64,000 nucleotides of DNA from the NCBI RefSeq assembly GCF_010093595.1, contig NW_022985438.1, positions 1,636,785 to 1,700,784 on the forward strand, in the 5' to 3' direction. Below the pieces are notes generated by a model that saw only the letters and a list, made by a program, of their open reading frames with translations, made no database searches and was not told the DNA's origin. Positions 46,238-55,790 of this stretch are shown one piece after another (position 1 is the first letter of the stretch; each line of letters starts with the position of its first letter). Position numbers and translations under genes: made by a program. The stretch is from Mytilinidion resinicola (Eukaryota; Ascomycota; Dothideomycetes; Mytilinidiales; Mytilinidiaceae).

Positions 46238-47485
46238 TTACTTTAATACAGCCTTCACAGCAGGCACCTCCTCCCCCTTTTCCAAAATATCCGGCAACGG
46301 CCCCACCGGCGTAATCGCAAACTGGTTAATCTGCCCATGGCTCTTGGTGTAATGCTTCTTGATATGCTCAAACTGCGTCGTCTCCCCAAACGCCGGAATA
46401 TCCCAATACAGGTGCCTCACCCACTTATGCAACGCCGGGAAGCCGGAGCGGATGTCGGCAATGTTGCACTTGAAGTGCTGCACGTAGACGGGGTCGAAGC
46501 GCACGATGGTGGTGAAGAGGCGGATGTCAGCCTCGGTGACGTGGGGCGCGGAGTGCAGGTAGGGGGTTTTGGAGGCGGCGAGGTGGGATTCGATGCGTGC
46601 GAGAGAGCCGAAGAGGGTGTGGACGGCTTTTTCGTAGGCTTCTTGGGAGCTGGCAGGTATGTGTGTTTAGTAAAACGGGTGAGATGGCAGGAATTGGGGG
46701 GGGGGGGGGGGATGGAGTGTGTGCTCACGTCGCGAAACCAGACTTGTAGACGCCGTTGTTGATGTCGTTGTAGACCCACTCGTTCTGCTCTTCAATCTCT
46801 TTACGCAAGTTCTGGGGGAACAGGTCTAGGTTTTTGTGCTTGTCGTCCAGCAAGTCGTCGAAGGCGTAGTAGAACATGCGGATGATCTCGCTGCTTTCGT
46901 TGTTCACGATCCGCTGGGCTTTCTTGTCGTAGAGAGTTGGCACAGTGAAGCGTCCTGGATAGTCGGGGTTGTTTTGATAGTAGATGTCTTGGAGATGTGT
47001 GAAGTCTGGGTGGACGGGGTCGGGCGTGGTATTCTCGCCGGGGATTTTCTCTTCTGCGGTTGCGAATCGCCATCCTTAGAAGCATTAGCGTAGGTTCTGG
47101 ATGTTATCATGTAGATACAATGTACCTTTGGCTCCCATATGCCAGTGTACTGAAGTAAAAGGGATAATGTCCTGCAGGTCTTTCAATTGCCTTGCAATAA
47201 GTGTGCGGTGTGCTTCGATTCGTTAGCATTGAAAGTGATGTCTTTTGAGAACTACCGACCCCAGGGGCATGCATATGAGACATAGAGATGGTAGCGGTCT
47301 TTCTCAGCGGGGAACTCGGCGCCTGGATCTTTCGAGATGAACGATCTGAAGACAGATTGCTGCCTCTTGAATTCGCCTTTTGGGTCTTTGGGATCAACCC
47401 AGTTGAGGATGTTCTTCTTATCTTCTGACTTGAAGACATCAGTACATGGTATTTTTCAGCTGAAGGTCTAGAGAATACAAACCAT
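46238..47485 (-). CDS. ECM4-type glutathione transferase / glutathionyl-hydroquinone reductase
   Basis: Omega/Xi-class glutathione transferase (yeast Ecm4/Gto family) that reduces glutathionyl-hydroquinones with an active-site cysteine. Conserved blocks: [37 protein letters not shown] (catalytic Cys in CPWA, codon split by an intron), [59 protein letters not shown], and a C-terminal all-alpha domain from [20 protein letters not shown] to [18 protein letters not shown], ending [11 protein letters not shown] at stop 46238-46240. The intron near 46660-46730 carries a run of G. The start is the least certain part: the best model has ATG at 47483-47485 followed at once by an intron (47429-47482) joining [15 protein letters not shown]. 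About 330 aa. Likely cytosolic or mitochondrial detoxification. Confidence 0.88.
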
Positions 47486-47913
47486 GCTGGTACTGAAAGC
47501 TCTTATGAGGGATGTGGGGCTCTGTATATGATTGTTGATCAGTCGCAAACGGGAGAGAACTGAGTTCATCAAATTGAAATCAAGTAGTGGAACATAGAAG
47601 CACGAAAGAAGTTAAAGATCAAGACTGAAATACTACCTGAGAAGAAAAGCGGGAGTGTTGAAGCTTTAAAGCGGTGCAATAGAAATTATTCATGAGCGGG
47701 GTGGCTCCGCGATGGTGCTCGTCATCAAACAAAGGCGCCGCTAAGACAGCTTGACATTGCTGGGCATGTTTATTCAGCATCATGAAAGACCTGACAAACA
47801 TTAATCGCCCTCGTCCAGCTTCACAAACCAGTGCAAAGGGATTATGCGAGTTTATAAACATATTCCTGAGCGTCAAGCTGTAAGGTCACGTGCCGTGGGA
47901 GAAGAAATCGGTG
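47486..47913. other. Upstream region of the ECM4-like gene
   Basis: About 0.43 kb with no assignable gene. The minus frame at 47619-47876 has no family features. The region ends at the target-site duplication of the adjacent transposon remnant. Confidence 0.4.
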
Positions 47914-47921
47914 GGTTACAG
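47914..47921 (+). repeat. Target-site duplication, left copy
   Basis: GGTTACAG directly abuts the left terminal repeat of the 47922-48614 element. An identical copy abuts the right end at 48615-48622. Confidence 0.8.
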
Positions 47922-48614
47922 TTATCTCAGGAACCTCAGCCGCCCCTTGAGGAATTTGAGGCGTGCACAACTTTACCCCCTACACCGCCCTCACCCCCCT
48001 GCCACCTACCCCCCTGCACGCCCTAAATTCCTCTGCGGAGCGTCTGAGGACATTTGGGCACGGGCTTGGTGTAAGCTGGTTTTTTTTCAACAGGTCAACT
48101 TTCTTCAGTGGACGAGAATAGGGTATTCTTAACCAGCCACGCTCTTGGTTGTCGATGCAATGGAATATTCAGGTACTCTTATACTTAATTTATATATTTA
48201 TACTCTACTACCTAGAGTATTAGGGGGCGAACTACAGCGCCAAAAAAAGTGTGTTCATTTTTGTAACTGGTTCACGCGCCATTTCGATCTGCTTTTAAGA
48301 TGGAATTTCACCACTACAGCTTACCTTACCCTAAGAACCTAGGAGCTAGATCTTAAAGGTGTAAGGAAGCAGCTCCCAAAGTTTTAGAATAAGGCAAGCT
48401 GTGGTGGTGGAATGCGACCGCAAAAGGTCCTAGATGGTCGCCCTTATTAACCGCGCCCAAAAGTCCTCAGACCCTCTACGAGGAATGGGCCTGCCCGTCA
48501 CGTGAACCGCCTTTTTGGCAGAATTCTCTGCACAACGTGCACAACGCCCAACACCAACCACACGCACTCAGGCAGGGCAATATCCTCGCAGAGGGTCTGA
48601 GGCACCTGAGATAA
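47922..48614. mobile_element. Non-autonomous DNA transposon (hAT-like MITE), 693 bp
   Basis: The ends form an imperfect terminal inverted repeat. The left end reads TTATCTCAGGAACCTCAG and the right end, reverse-complemented, TTATCTCAGGTGCCTCAG: 18 bp with two mismatches. Identical 8-bp direct repeats (GGTTACAG) flank the element, the signature of an 8-bp target-site duplication as made by hAT transposases. Inner segments also pair in inverted orientation: 48026-48064 with 48451-48489, and 48300-48345 with 48370-48421. The right part thus folds back on itself, and the left arm carries about 200 extra AT-rich bases. There is no transposase frame, so it cannot move on its own. Superfamily assignment rests only on TSD length. 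Confidence 0.75.
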
Positions 48615-48622
48615 GGTTACAG
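48615..48622 (+). repeat. Target-site duplication, right copy
   Basis: GGTTACAG, identical to 47914-47921. Confidence 0.8.
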
Positions 48623-49352
48623 CAATGAAACAATTTACTTTCTCTTCTGAATCCATTAATCTCTCTAAGCATGTTAATAGAAGCTATAGATTGAGCAGCC
48701 TCCTACAAAGGTAGGCGGTGATATCAAGTAATTTAAACACGCACGCGGGGTATGAAGAAGGTGTATGCCACTGCTTAGGTGTCTAAATGCATTTTCAAAA
48801 ATATGAACGGCATAGAAGCCATTGTCTTTGGACTATGTGGAAACTTGTTGAAGCACCTCAGGCAGCGTCAGACATGTGTACACATGACTGCACGGGATAG
48901 AATGTTGTTGGGCATCTATACTCGAAGGTGGTTTCCTTTTAGAAGCACCATCATGAAGCCATTGAGCCTGCGGAGGAGTAGGATCGTCATACCCAGGCTT
49001 CACTAAGGCACCTAATAGGGCAAATTTGCACGTGACCGTCACGTGACCAGCGACCAGAAGACTTCGAAGGTGTTGTGCCACCAATGAGACTTCAGCTGAG
49101 GCTTCAACCATGGCTCTGGAACGATAGCATCAGATGCTGTGGCCCTACGTAAATAGCACCATGACAGGTCGAACCGTGGTTCAAGTGTATTGGGAGAAGT
49201 AGAGCGGGATACGATCTCTAAAAGCGTCCGTAAATAGCCACATACGAGGGTGGTCTGGGCTTGGGTATTCTGGGAGGCCTTGGGGCGGTGCGTGTTCCAT
49301 GGTCGAGACATGTTGGAACAGGACGACACCCCCACAATCGCCTTCCATTCTC

Positions 49353-49382
49353 GTGCAGGCGTGCAGGCGTGCAGGCGTGCAG
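49353..49382 (+). repeat. 8-bp minisatellite, ~3.8 copies
   Basis: GTGCAGGC repeated head to tail without mismatch from 49353, the fourth copy truncated after GTGCAG. Confidence 0.85.
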
Positions 49383-50174
49383 ACAGCCACGCCGGGCCAG
49401 CACTGAGGTGCAGAGGACGAACATAAGATCGGGGGACTGTCTCTCCACGGCGCCGTTGCGGCCGCTGGAGATGGGTGGGGTACATGCAGTCGTTCGGACC
49501 AGGTGTGGAAACGCTGACTGTGGACTCGAAACAACGTTGTTCGTGATAGTTGCGCGCTGAGAAAGCTGAGAGCCCTCCCGGCTACCCGGTTCGATCAAGC
49601 CTCAGGCTCCTTCGAGGATAGATTGCGGGGCGTCTGATAAGTGATGCGTTCAAAGCTCCAGGGCGCAGTCGGTCCCGACGGCCAGCGCATCGCATGCCCA
49701 CGCTTCATCCATCGTACAGTAGCAGCGCGGGTAGGGCCGGTACCTAGGTATGCATGCGTCGGTACCTCCACCACCCACCGTTCTGCGGAAAAGAAGACAC
49801 TCGGTGCGCGCCCGCGAGCCCAACGCGATGGAGATCCTACTGCCTCTGTTGCCGCCCGGCTCGTCACTTCGACCCTACGTATACGCCTCCACGGACGGCG
49901 TGCCTGGAAAGCGGCGGGGATGATGTCAGGGCGCTAGGATGCGCCTGATGGCTCGCACGCGGTGCACCGTTCTTTCTAGGGTTCTGCAAGGCCAGCGTGG
50001 TGGTCAAATGGCCCTGCGTCTGTGGTCTGAGGCCGCAGGTCCAATATCCGCGTGCATTGGCGTGCAGGCCGTCTCCGCCAGAGGGACGCCGGCATGAGGC
50101 AGACGGTGGGGAGATGATATGCCCGTGATGCAGCCATGATTGGCAGTGTCGAGATTCGGCTCATCTGGCGGTCG

Positions 50175-50214
50175 GCCAGCAGTCGCCAGCAGTCGCCAGC
50201 AGTGGCCAGCAGTG
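50175..50214 (+). repeat. 10-bp minisatellite, 4 copies
   Basis: GCCAGCAGTN repeated four times head to tail, the tenth base being C, C, G, G. It lies upstream of the 916-aa gene. Confidence 0.85.
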
Positions 50215-50860
50215 GCCCGGCAGCAAGGCCGCGGGCAGGTCCACGTCGATTCCAGAGCGCGCAGCCAGTGCGAGTTTTGCCACGCCCACGGCAGCGTTGA
50301 GGGCCGCGACTCGTGACGAGCGCAGGCGTTTGGCACGCTGCTGAAGCGGGAAGATCTGCTCTTAGCCACGGCCAATGGCGCCCTGCCGCCGCCACGCAGC
50401 AGTCTCTGCGCAAAAGAGGGCTCCCGCCCACCGGCGGGCTGGCAGCCAGCTTTATTATTCCCCGACCGCCCCCAGCGCTCGGCTGCCCTACTGTGCGCTG
50501 CGCAACTGCTCCTGCCCGGCTGCTCCGTGTGGGCCCGTCGCTCGGGTTCAACGTCGACGGCGCCGCTCTCACCTGGGCGCGCTCCCTCACAGGCCTTGCG
50601 CCCATCGGCCTGCCTCCCTCCTTACATCACAGCTTATATTAGGACGCCCTCCCCGTTCGGCCCGCCGTCTCTGCTCGTCCACGGTCCACCGCGCCGCACC
50701 GCCATGAAGCTACTCGCCTCGCCACCACCCACGCGAATCTCACCCGCCGCCATCCACGGCCCCCGGTAGCACCGCTCCCCAACTCCACCCGCCCGGCGCA
50801 TGGCCATCGTCGCAACAACACCACCTCGACAGCGACCTCGCGATACCCGCTGGCCGCCCG

Positions 50861-53611
50861 ATGCCGTGGCCGTTTGGGCGCCGTCGCGCCACCAAATTAA
50901 AAGTGGACGGGCCCGCCCCCGTCGCCGAAGGGAAGAAGCCTGCCGCTGCTTATGCTGGCCAGCGATCAGGCGTCATGCCCGACACGTCCCAGGCCCTGGG
51001 TCGCCGGATTAGCACACGCCAAAGCAACAGGCGCAAAAGGAGGCCCTCCTCCCGCTCCGACGCGTCCCTGCGCGACGTCAACCTCGAGAAGCATTCCTCC
51101 GACCTCGAGCCTACACACACCGCCAGCGAGAGGCAGCACCTCTCCCCCCCGGCCAGCCAGGAAGACATCACGGCCCTCCCCATCACCAAGGAACTCGGCA
51201 CCAGTCCCCACCTGCGGCCCGTCACCCAGGAGTACGAAACACCCTACAACTTCCAGCTCCAGGGACAATCGCACTCCAGCATCCCGTCAGCACGCGAGCG
51301 CGGCAAGCTGCAGCGCCCACAGACGCTGCGGGGCAAACGGAGCGCCAACGACCCGGCCCTCCCTCGACGCAAATCCACGAAGAAGCGGAAGAATGACCAC
51401 GTGCGGGAGGAGGAGATACGCGCAATGAGCATGCCGCTGCCCCAGAAGCGACCCGCCGGCAACGCTGGAGGAGGCATGTTGCGCCGCGACAGCAAGAAGA
51501 TGCGCAGTGGCCTGAACAGGCACCTCGAACGGCCCACGTCCAACATCTCCCTACCTGTTGAGGAGTCAATCCACTCCTCAATGTCGGGAGGATCCGAGTC
51601 CCGCGCCTTCAGGGTCAGCGCCCTCGACATGTTCACGCCCAGGCCCAAGATCCGCCTCTCCGGCTTGCAGTACTCTCCAGGTGGCGCGAATACGTCACCG
51701 CAAAACCCATCACGGAACGAGTCGAGAAAGGAGAAGAGAGCGACGACTAGCAAGGATGGAAAAGAAAGCAAGGAGGCTTTGAACAAGAGCAGGACGATTG
51801 ATGATCTAGCTGATTCGTTAGATGCAGGCGCTCTACGAGAGATTATGGACAGAGATAAGAGACGGAGAGAGAAGAAGAGGAAGGCTGATGAAGAACGTAT
51901 CAAGCGCAAACTGGAGCGCAGAGCAGAGAAGCAACGGGCCAAGGAGCAGGCACAGGCACCAGGTGGCACGCCGGCCATTGTACCTCAGCAAGCGACTGGA
52001 TCCGTTGGCCTAGGCATTCAAAAAGAACCGTCTACTCCGATGCACGAGCAGCCCGCCACCCCGAAACCAGACCCCATGGAAACCGAGTCGTCTAGCACCT
52101 ATCTGAACTACCCCGCTAGCGGTCAGATTTCAAGTAATCCGTTCGAAAATCGCGAGTTAGAGATCCATCGTCCAATCGACGAGGTGCCCACTCCCTTGGA
52201 GAGTCCCTTCGAAGAGCCAATCGTCGCGGACGCGCAGGAAGTTCGCTATTCACGGGCAAGCATGTCGCCTCCTACTTCGCCAGTCCACCACGCTCGCGGT
52301 ATATCAAACGTGTCTTACATGCCGGATCTTTTATCAGAAATGGTTACTCAGCAGCCGGTACAATCGGTCGAGCCGGTTCCTACCCCACAAGAAGCAACGA
52401 GCTCGAGACAAAGCTTACCCATTGCTCCAACGGAAGTCACACCGCAGCGAACGTCAGCTAGACGGAGTTCAGAAGCTAGCGGTAAGCGCGCAGGAGTCTG
52501 GGCGTCGATATTTCGTCGTGGGGGAAAGAGATCGTCTATTGACCAAGGACGGACAACACCGTCAGAACATTCATTTTCAAACACGTCGCGAGAATCAATG
52601 TCGCGTCAACCACCACCCGCACATCTGGTGGGACCGCCGCAGGTTCGGCGGACTTCGGGCACTCCAGTTCGTACCATGTCTAAGTTCAAGGAGGACCTTC
52701 CAGATTTCCCATTGTCGCCTCCCGACTCAAGGGTCCAATCACCGGAGGTTTATGCATCGAGCTCGAAGCCTATTGCAGCTCGTCGGGGGAATAAGCAGCC
52801 GTCAAGTATTCACATCGAAGGCGGAAGTCGGCCAGGCTCTAAGCGTGGGGCAGACGCTCTTATTACCCCAACGGACGACGTAAACCGGAACGATTCGCCT
52901 GTCAGCCCTGGTGGTCGCGCTTCGCGGATAATGTCACAGTCTCTGGCGTCTGTGGACTCAGAGGGATCGTGGCTTTCAGGGAAGCCCGTTAAGAGACGGT
53001 CAAATCAAGTTCATGTTCGAAGCAGCGTTGGTTCGGCTGTCACACCAAAGCAGCATGAGGACTTCAACGCTTCTTACGAAGAACTTGGAATCCCCGACGA
53101 CGAGTATTTCCGCCGATTGACGCCACAGCCAGACGAGAAACGACGATCAGCACAATCTGGTGAGCTCTTCACTCGCAAGCCTAGCAGCACAGCTATGGCT
53201 CCAACAGCTGGATCCGATACAGACGACGACGCACAAAGTAACGCAGCCGAAAAGCTAGTCGACCAGGAAACCGTCCACAGCGGGGTTGCTCGTCAGCCAA
53301 CTGTTGTGCACAGGAATCCTCGAGTCAAGTCTACCGAAGCGCTGGTGACTTACTTCCAAGCTGACGAAGCCTCTGCGGCTGGATCATCACCCTCGAATGT
53401 CGGCGAATCTCCTGATCAGGATCGGGAGTCGCCCACAGAGGAGCAGCCGGTTTTGGTGCAACGCGCAAGGAGTGTCGATCTTGGCAACCATGTGCGACAC
53501 CTCAGTGCGGGATCTGCAAAGCTATTAGACATACCTGCACGAGGGTCTTCTGTCGACCAAAGGCGTGCGAGCTCTACTTCTCATAAATCGAGAGCGTCGA
53601 TCGTTGAGTGA
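50861..53611 (+). CDS. Large intrinsically disordered protein of unknown function (916 aa)
   Basis: Single-exon gene, ATG at 50861 to TGA 53609-53611. The product is rich in Ser, Pro, Arg and Lys, with few hydrophobic stretches. Features seen: a basic N-terminus (MPWPFGRRRATKLKVD); many basic clusters that could be nuclear-localisation signals (RRKSTKKRKND near residue 170); and a highly charged helix at about 325-370 (EIMDRDKRRREKKRKADEER) likely to form a single alpha-helix or coiled coil. Short motifs that look conserved include AGVWASIFRRGGKRSS (~555), NASYEELGIPDDEYFRRLTP and TEALVTYFQADE. I know no function; similar low-complexity proteins occur in Pezizomycotina. The coding length and the contrast of ordered islands with disordered spacers argue that it is real. 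A nuclear or cortical scaffold are both possible. Confidence 0.75.
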   Translation: MPWPFGRRRATKLKVDGPAPVAEGKKPAAAYAGQRSGVMPDTSQALGRRISTRQSNRRKRRPSSRSDASLRDVNLEKHSSDLEPTHTASERQHLSPPASQEDITALPITKELGTSPHLRPVTQEYETPYNFQLQGQSHSSIPSARERGKLQRPQTLRGKRSANDPALPRRKSTKKRKNDHVREEEIRAMSMPLPQKRPAGNAGGGMLRRDSKKMRSGLNRHLERPTSNISLPVEESIHSSMSGGSESRAFRVSALDMFTPRPKIRLSGLQYSPGGANTSPQNPSRNESRKEKRATTSKDGKESKEALNKSRTIDDLADSLDAGALREIMDRDKRRREKKRKADEERIKRKLERRAEKQRAKEQAQAPGGTPAIVPQQATGSVGLGIQKEPSTPMHEQPATPKPDPMETESSSTYLNYPASGQISSNPFENRELEIHRPIDEVPTPLESPFEEPIVADAQEVRYSRASMSPPTSPVHHARGISNVSYMPDLLSEMVTQQPVQSVEPVPTPQEATSSRQSLPIAPTEVTPQRTSARRSSEASGKRAGVWASIFRRGGKRSSIDQGRTTPSEHSFSNTSRESMSRQPPPAHLVGPPQVRRTSGTPVRTMSKFKEDLPDFPLSPPDSRVQSPEVYASSSKPIAARRGNKQPSSIHIEGGSRPGSKRGADALITPTDDVNRNDSPVSPGGRASRIMSQSLASVDSEGSWLSGKPVKRRSNQVHVRSSVGSAVTPKQHEDFNASYEELGIPDDEYFRRLTPQPDEKRRSAQSGELFTRKPSSTAMAPTAGSDTDDDAQSNAAEKLVDQETVHSGVARQPTVVHRNPRVKSTEALVTYFQADEASAAGSSPSNVGESPDQDRESPTEEQPVLVQRARSVDLGNHVRHLSAGSAKLLDIPARGSSVDQRRASSTSHKSRASIVE

Positions 53612-55175
53612 TCGGAATATGTTGCATGAACGAGGAATTTGTTAGAACCGATCTGTCGTTGCCAGCCACGCCACTCTTTTTCGTAATTTCCTTTGTCATT
53701 GTCAGTCTTTTCTGGACCTCATTCCGATCTCAGTCACTCGTTTTTACTTCCCTTGAGCTTTTGTGTCTTCTGTCTCTTCGGTAAGCAACGACAGCTGGTT
53801 CTAACATCCCTACGTATCTGTCCAACGTGCTCTGCCCTCCAACTTTCAACCATTGATGAAATGCGAATTGGCTATCTTTCTTGTTTTGGGGCGAAGGACG
53901 GTTTATTTGGATTCAACAGGAACTGAAAATACCCTTCTCTTTATAGTTTGTACATCAGCTGTCGAGAACAGACTGTCTAATCTCGTTTCGTCTGTCGAAA
54001 AAATTGGCTACGGGATGTCTGGGTCCGGTATAGATGGCAGGGAGCGAGTATCTGGTCTCCGCTGACCCGGCTGGCTTGGAGTGTGTGATATCATTTTTTT
54101 TTCTGGGATCGGTCTGGAGAAGACATGTGGATCTTCTTCCATCTCGCCACGATTGAGCGAGCGAGCGTGTTTTGGTGGCCTTTTGCCAGTCGTACACCTT
54201 TTCAGGTTGAGATTGTGTAGTGTAGTTTCAACGCACTTGTATTGATGGTTGATGCCAGTTCAGTCATTCATTGTCATATTTTCCGTAACGGTGTGCACAG
54301 ACTATCGAATCTTACGGAGCTCATGCTGCCAAAAATACTGCTCTTTGGCATGGTCAACATCACTGATCTCATAGACTGAGCAAACAGTGCAGACCACATG
54401 TCTGTCTAACCTGGGAAGCAGAAAATAACATAGCAGATGGCCTGGGAAGCAAGCGCAGAGTTGCCCATACCTTTGTGTGCATATAGAGATCAATAATCAA
54501 GACTTCTGACCTCAGCATATCGAGGCTTTGCCCAGTCCAGGAACAGTTAGTGACGATGCTCAATCTAGGAGGAATCTAGGGAGTGAATTCCACATGACTA
54601 TGATTCAATACAAGAGTCCCTCTTCATCGGTGTGAATCAATTGATTACCAACAAGTATATCTATATCAAATTGACTACATGATGTAGCCTCACTGCCGCG
54701 TACTACCCTTGTCGATAAAAGTGGTAGATGCGATAGCGAAGTGAATGCGTGCACATCACATGTGGCTTACTCCGAAGTACCCCGCCGTTGGGCGATTAAG
54801 CACGTCATATTTCCAGCGCCGTCTTCTGGCCGCCGAGGGGCTGAGGGGTCTTTGTATACAGTAATCAGCCAAGCACCCGCAATCGCCGCCCCAGAACCTT
54901 CTCAGCGACCACAAACCCAGTATCACCACCAGACACCCGTCCTACGATTTGGAATCCAGTAAGTCGCCCTTTTATTCCTGTTCGCGCGCAAGCCACGCCA
55001 CTATCCTGCTTCCTTCTGCACCGAGCGAACACCGCCGTAGCACGGGCCGTCAACACTTGCCGAGAACATCACCTAAGCATCATTGGAATTGTAATCCAGT
55101 CCGCAACCATCTCGAATCCACGCTTCGCCCCCGAGTCACCCTTCCTGCTCTGTATATAATACATCAACGTTCTTG
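53612..55175. other. Intergenic, nothing recognised
   Basis: About 1.56 kb between the 916-aa gene and the thioredoxin. T-rich at the left, consistent with a long 3' UTR. Short frames (53853-54065 plus, 54302-54563 minus, 54741-54962 plus) lack features. Confidence 0.45.
55153..55159 (+). promoter_or_regulatory. TATA box of the thioredoxin gene
   Basis: TATATAA lies 16 bases before the upstream ATG (55176) and about 140 before the second ATG (55302). Fungal transcription normally starts 30 or more bases after a TATA box, so initiation here would tend to skip the upstream ATG. The assignment is by sequence only. Confidence 0.45.
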
Positions 55176-55790
55176 ATGCTCGCTCCTTCAGTATTCAGAC
55201 GAACTTTGCTCATCACTACGTCATCGCGAATAGTTTCAGCTTCGACAAGCAACCTGTACCGACCTCTCTTCACTCCTCAATTCTTTCATACCACCAGCAA
55301 AATGGGCAAGGAGGGCGTACACAACCTGCAGACGTAAGTCTTCCACCTCTCTAGAGTCCACATCTGATGGACTTGGTCGCTATTGCGCGCATGCACTGAC
55401 TCAAGTTCTCTTGACAGGAAGGCCGCCTTCGACAAGGCCCTAGAGGATGATAAGGACACTCTCCTCGTCCTCGATTGCTTCGCCACCTGGTGCGGCCCTT
55501 GCAAAGTCATCGCTCCTCAAGTCGTCAAGTGAGTGTCCTCGTCGCACGCGCAACGATCGCAAACGAAATCTGATCTCATCTGCAGGTTCTCCGACAACTA
55601 CCCAACCGCGAGATTCTACAAGCTCGATGTAGACGAAGTCCCCGACGTCGCGCAGGAACTCGGCATCCGCGCCATGCCCACATTCATGCTCTTCAAGGGC
55701 GGCAAGAAGATCACTGAGGTTGTCGGCGCCAACCCCAAGGCTCTTGAGGCAGCTATCAAGGCCAACTTGCCCGAGAGCGAGAAGCCATGA
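55176..55790 (+). CDS. Thioredoxin with alternative mitochondrial presequence
   Basis: Disulfide reductase with the active site WCGPCK. From ATG 55302 the product is a standard 115-aa cytosolic thioredoxin: [11 protein letters not shown], intron, [20 protein letters not shown] then [14 protein letters not shown], second intron, [20 protein letters not shown], the cis-Pro motif [11 protein letters not shown], and the end PESEKP at TGA 55788-55790. The frame is also open for 42 codons upstream to ATG 55176. This reads [20 protein letters not shown] and continues to [14 protein letters not shown], with several Arg, many Ser/Thr, no acidic residue and an FFHTTS end, as in fungal mitochondrial targeting peptides. 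I annotate the long form; use of both starts would give mitochondrial and cytosolic forms from one gene. The core is certain; dual use is inferred. Confidence 0.9.

Larger units (their letters stand above)
48623..50860. other. Gene-poor region with two minisatellites
   Basis: About 2.2 kb. From 49.3 kb the sequence becomes GC-rich, with long overlapping open frames on both strands. That pattern comes from base composition and not coding, since no frame has family features. The last part is the probable promoter and 5' UTR of the 916-aa gene, with short upstream ORFs at 50704 (21 codons) and 50800. Confidence 0.4.

Noticed and set aside
49641..50707. Several ~100-210-codon frames on both strands
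   Set aside because: High GC lowers stop frequency. The frames conflict, carry minisatellite sequence and lack motifs.
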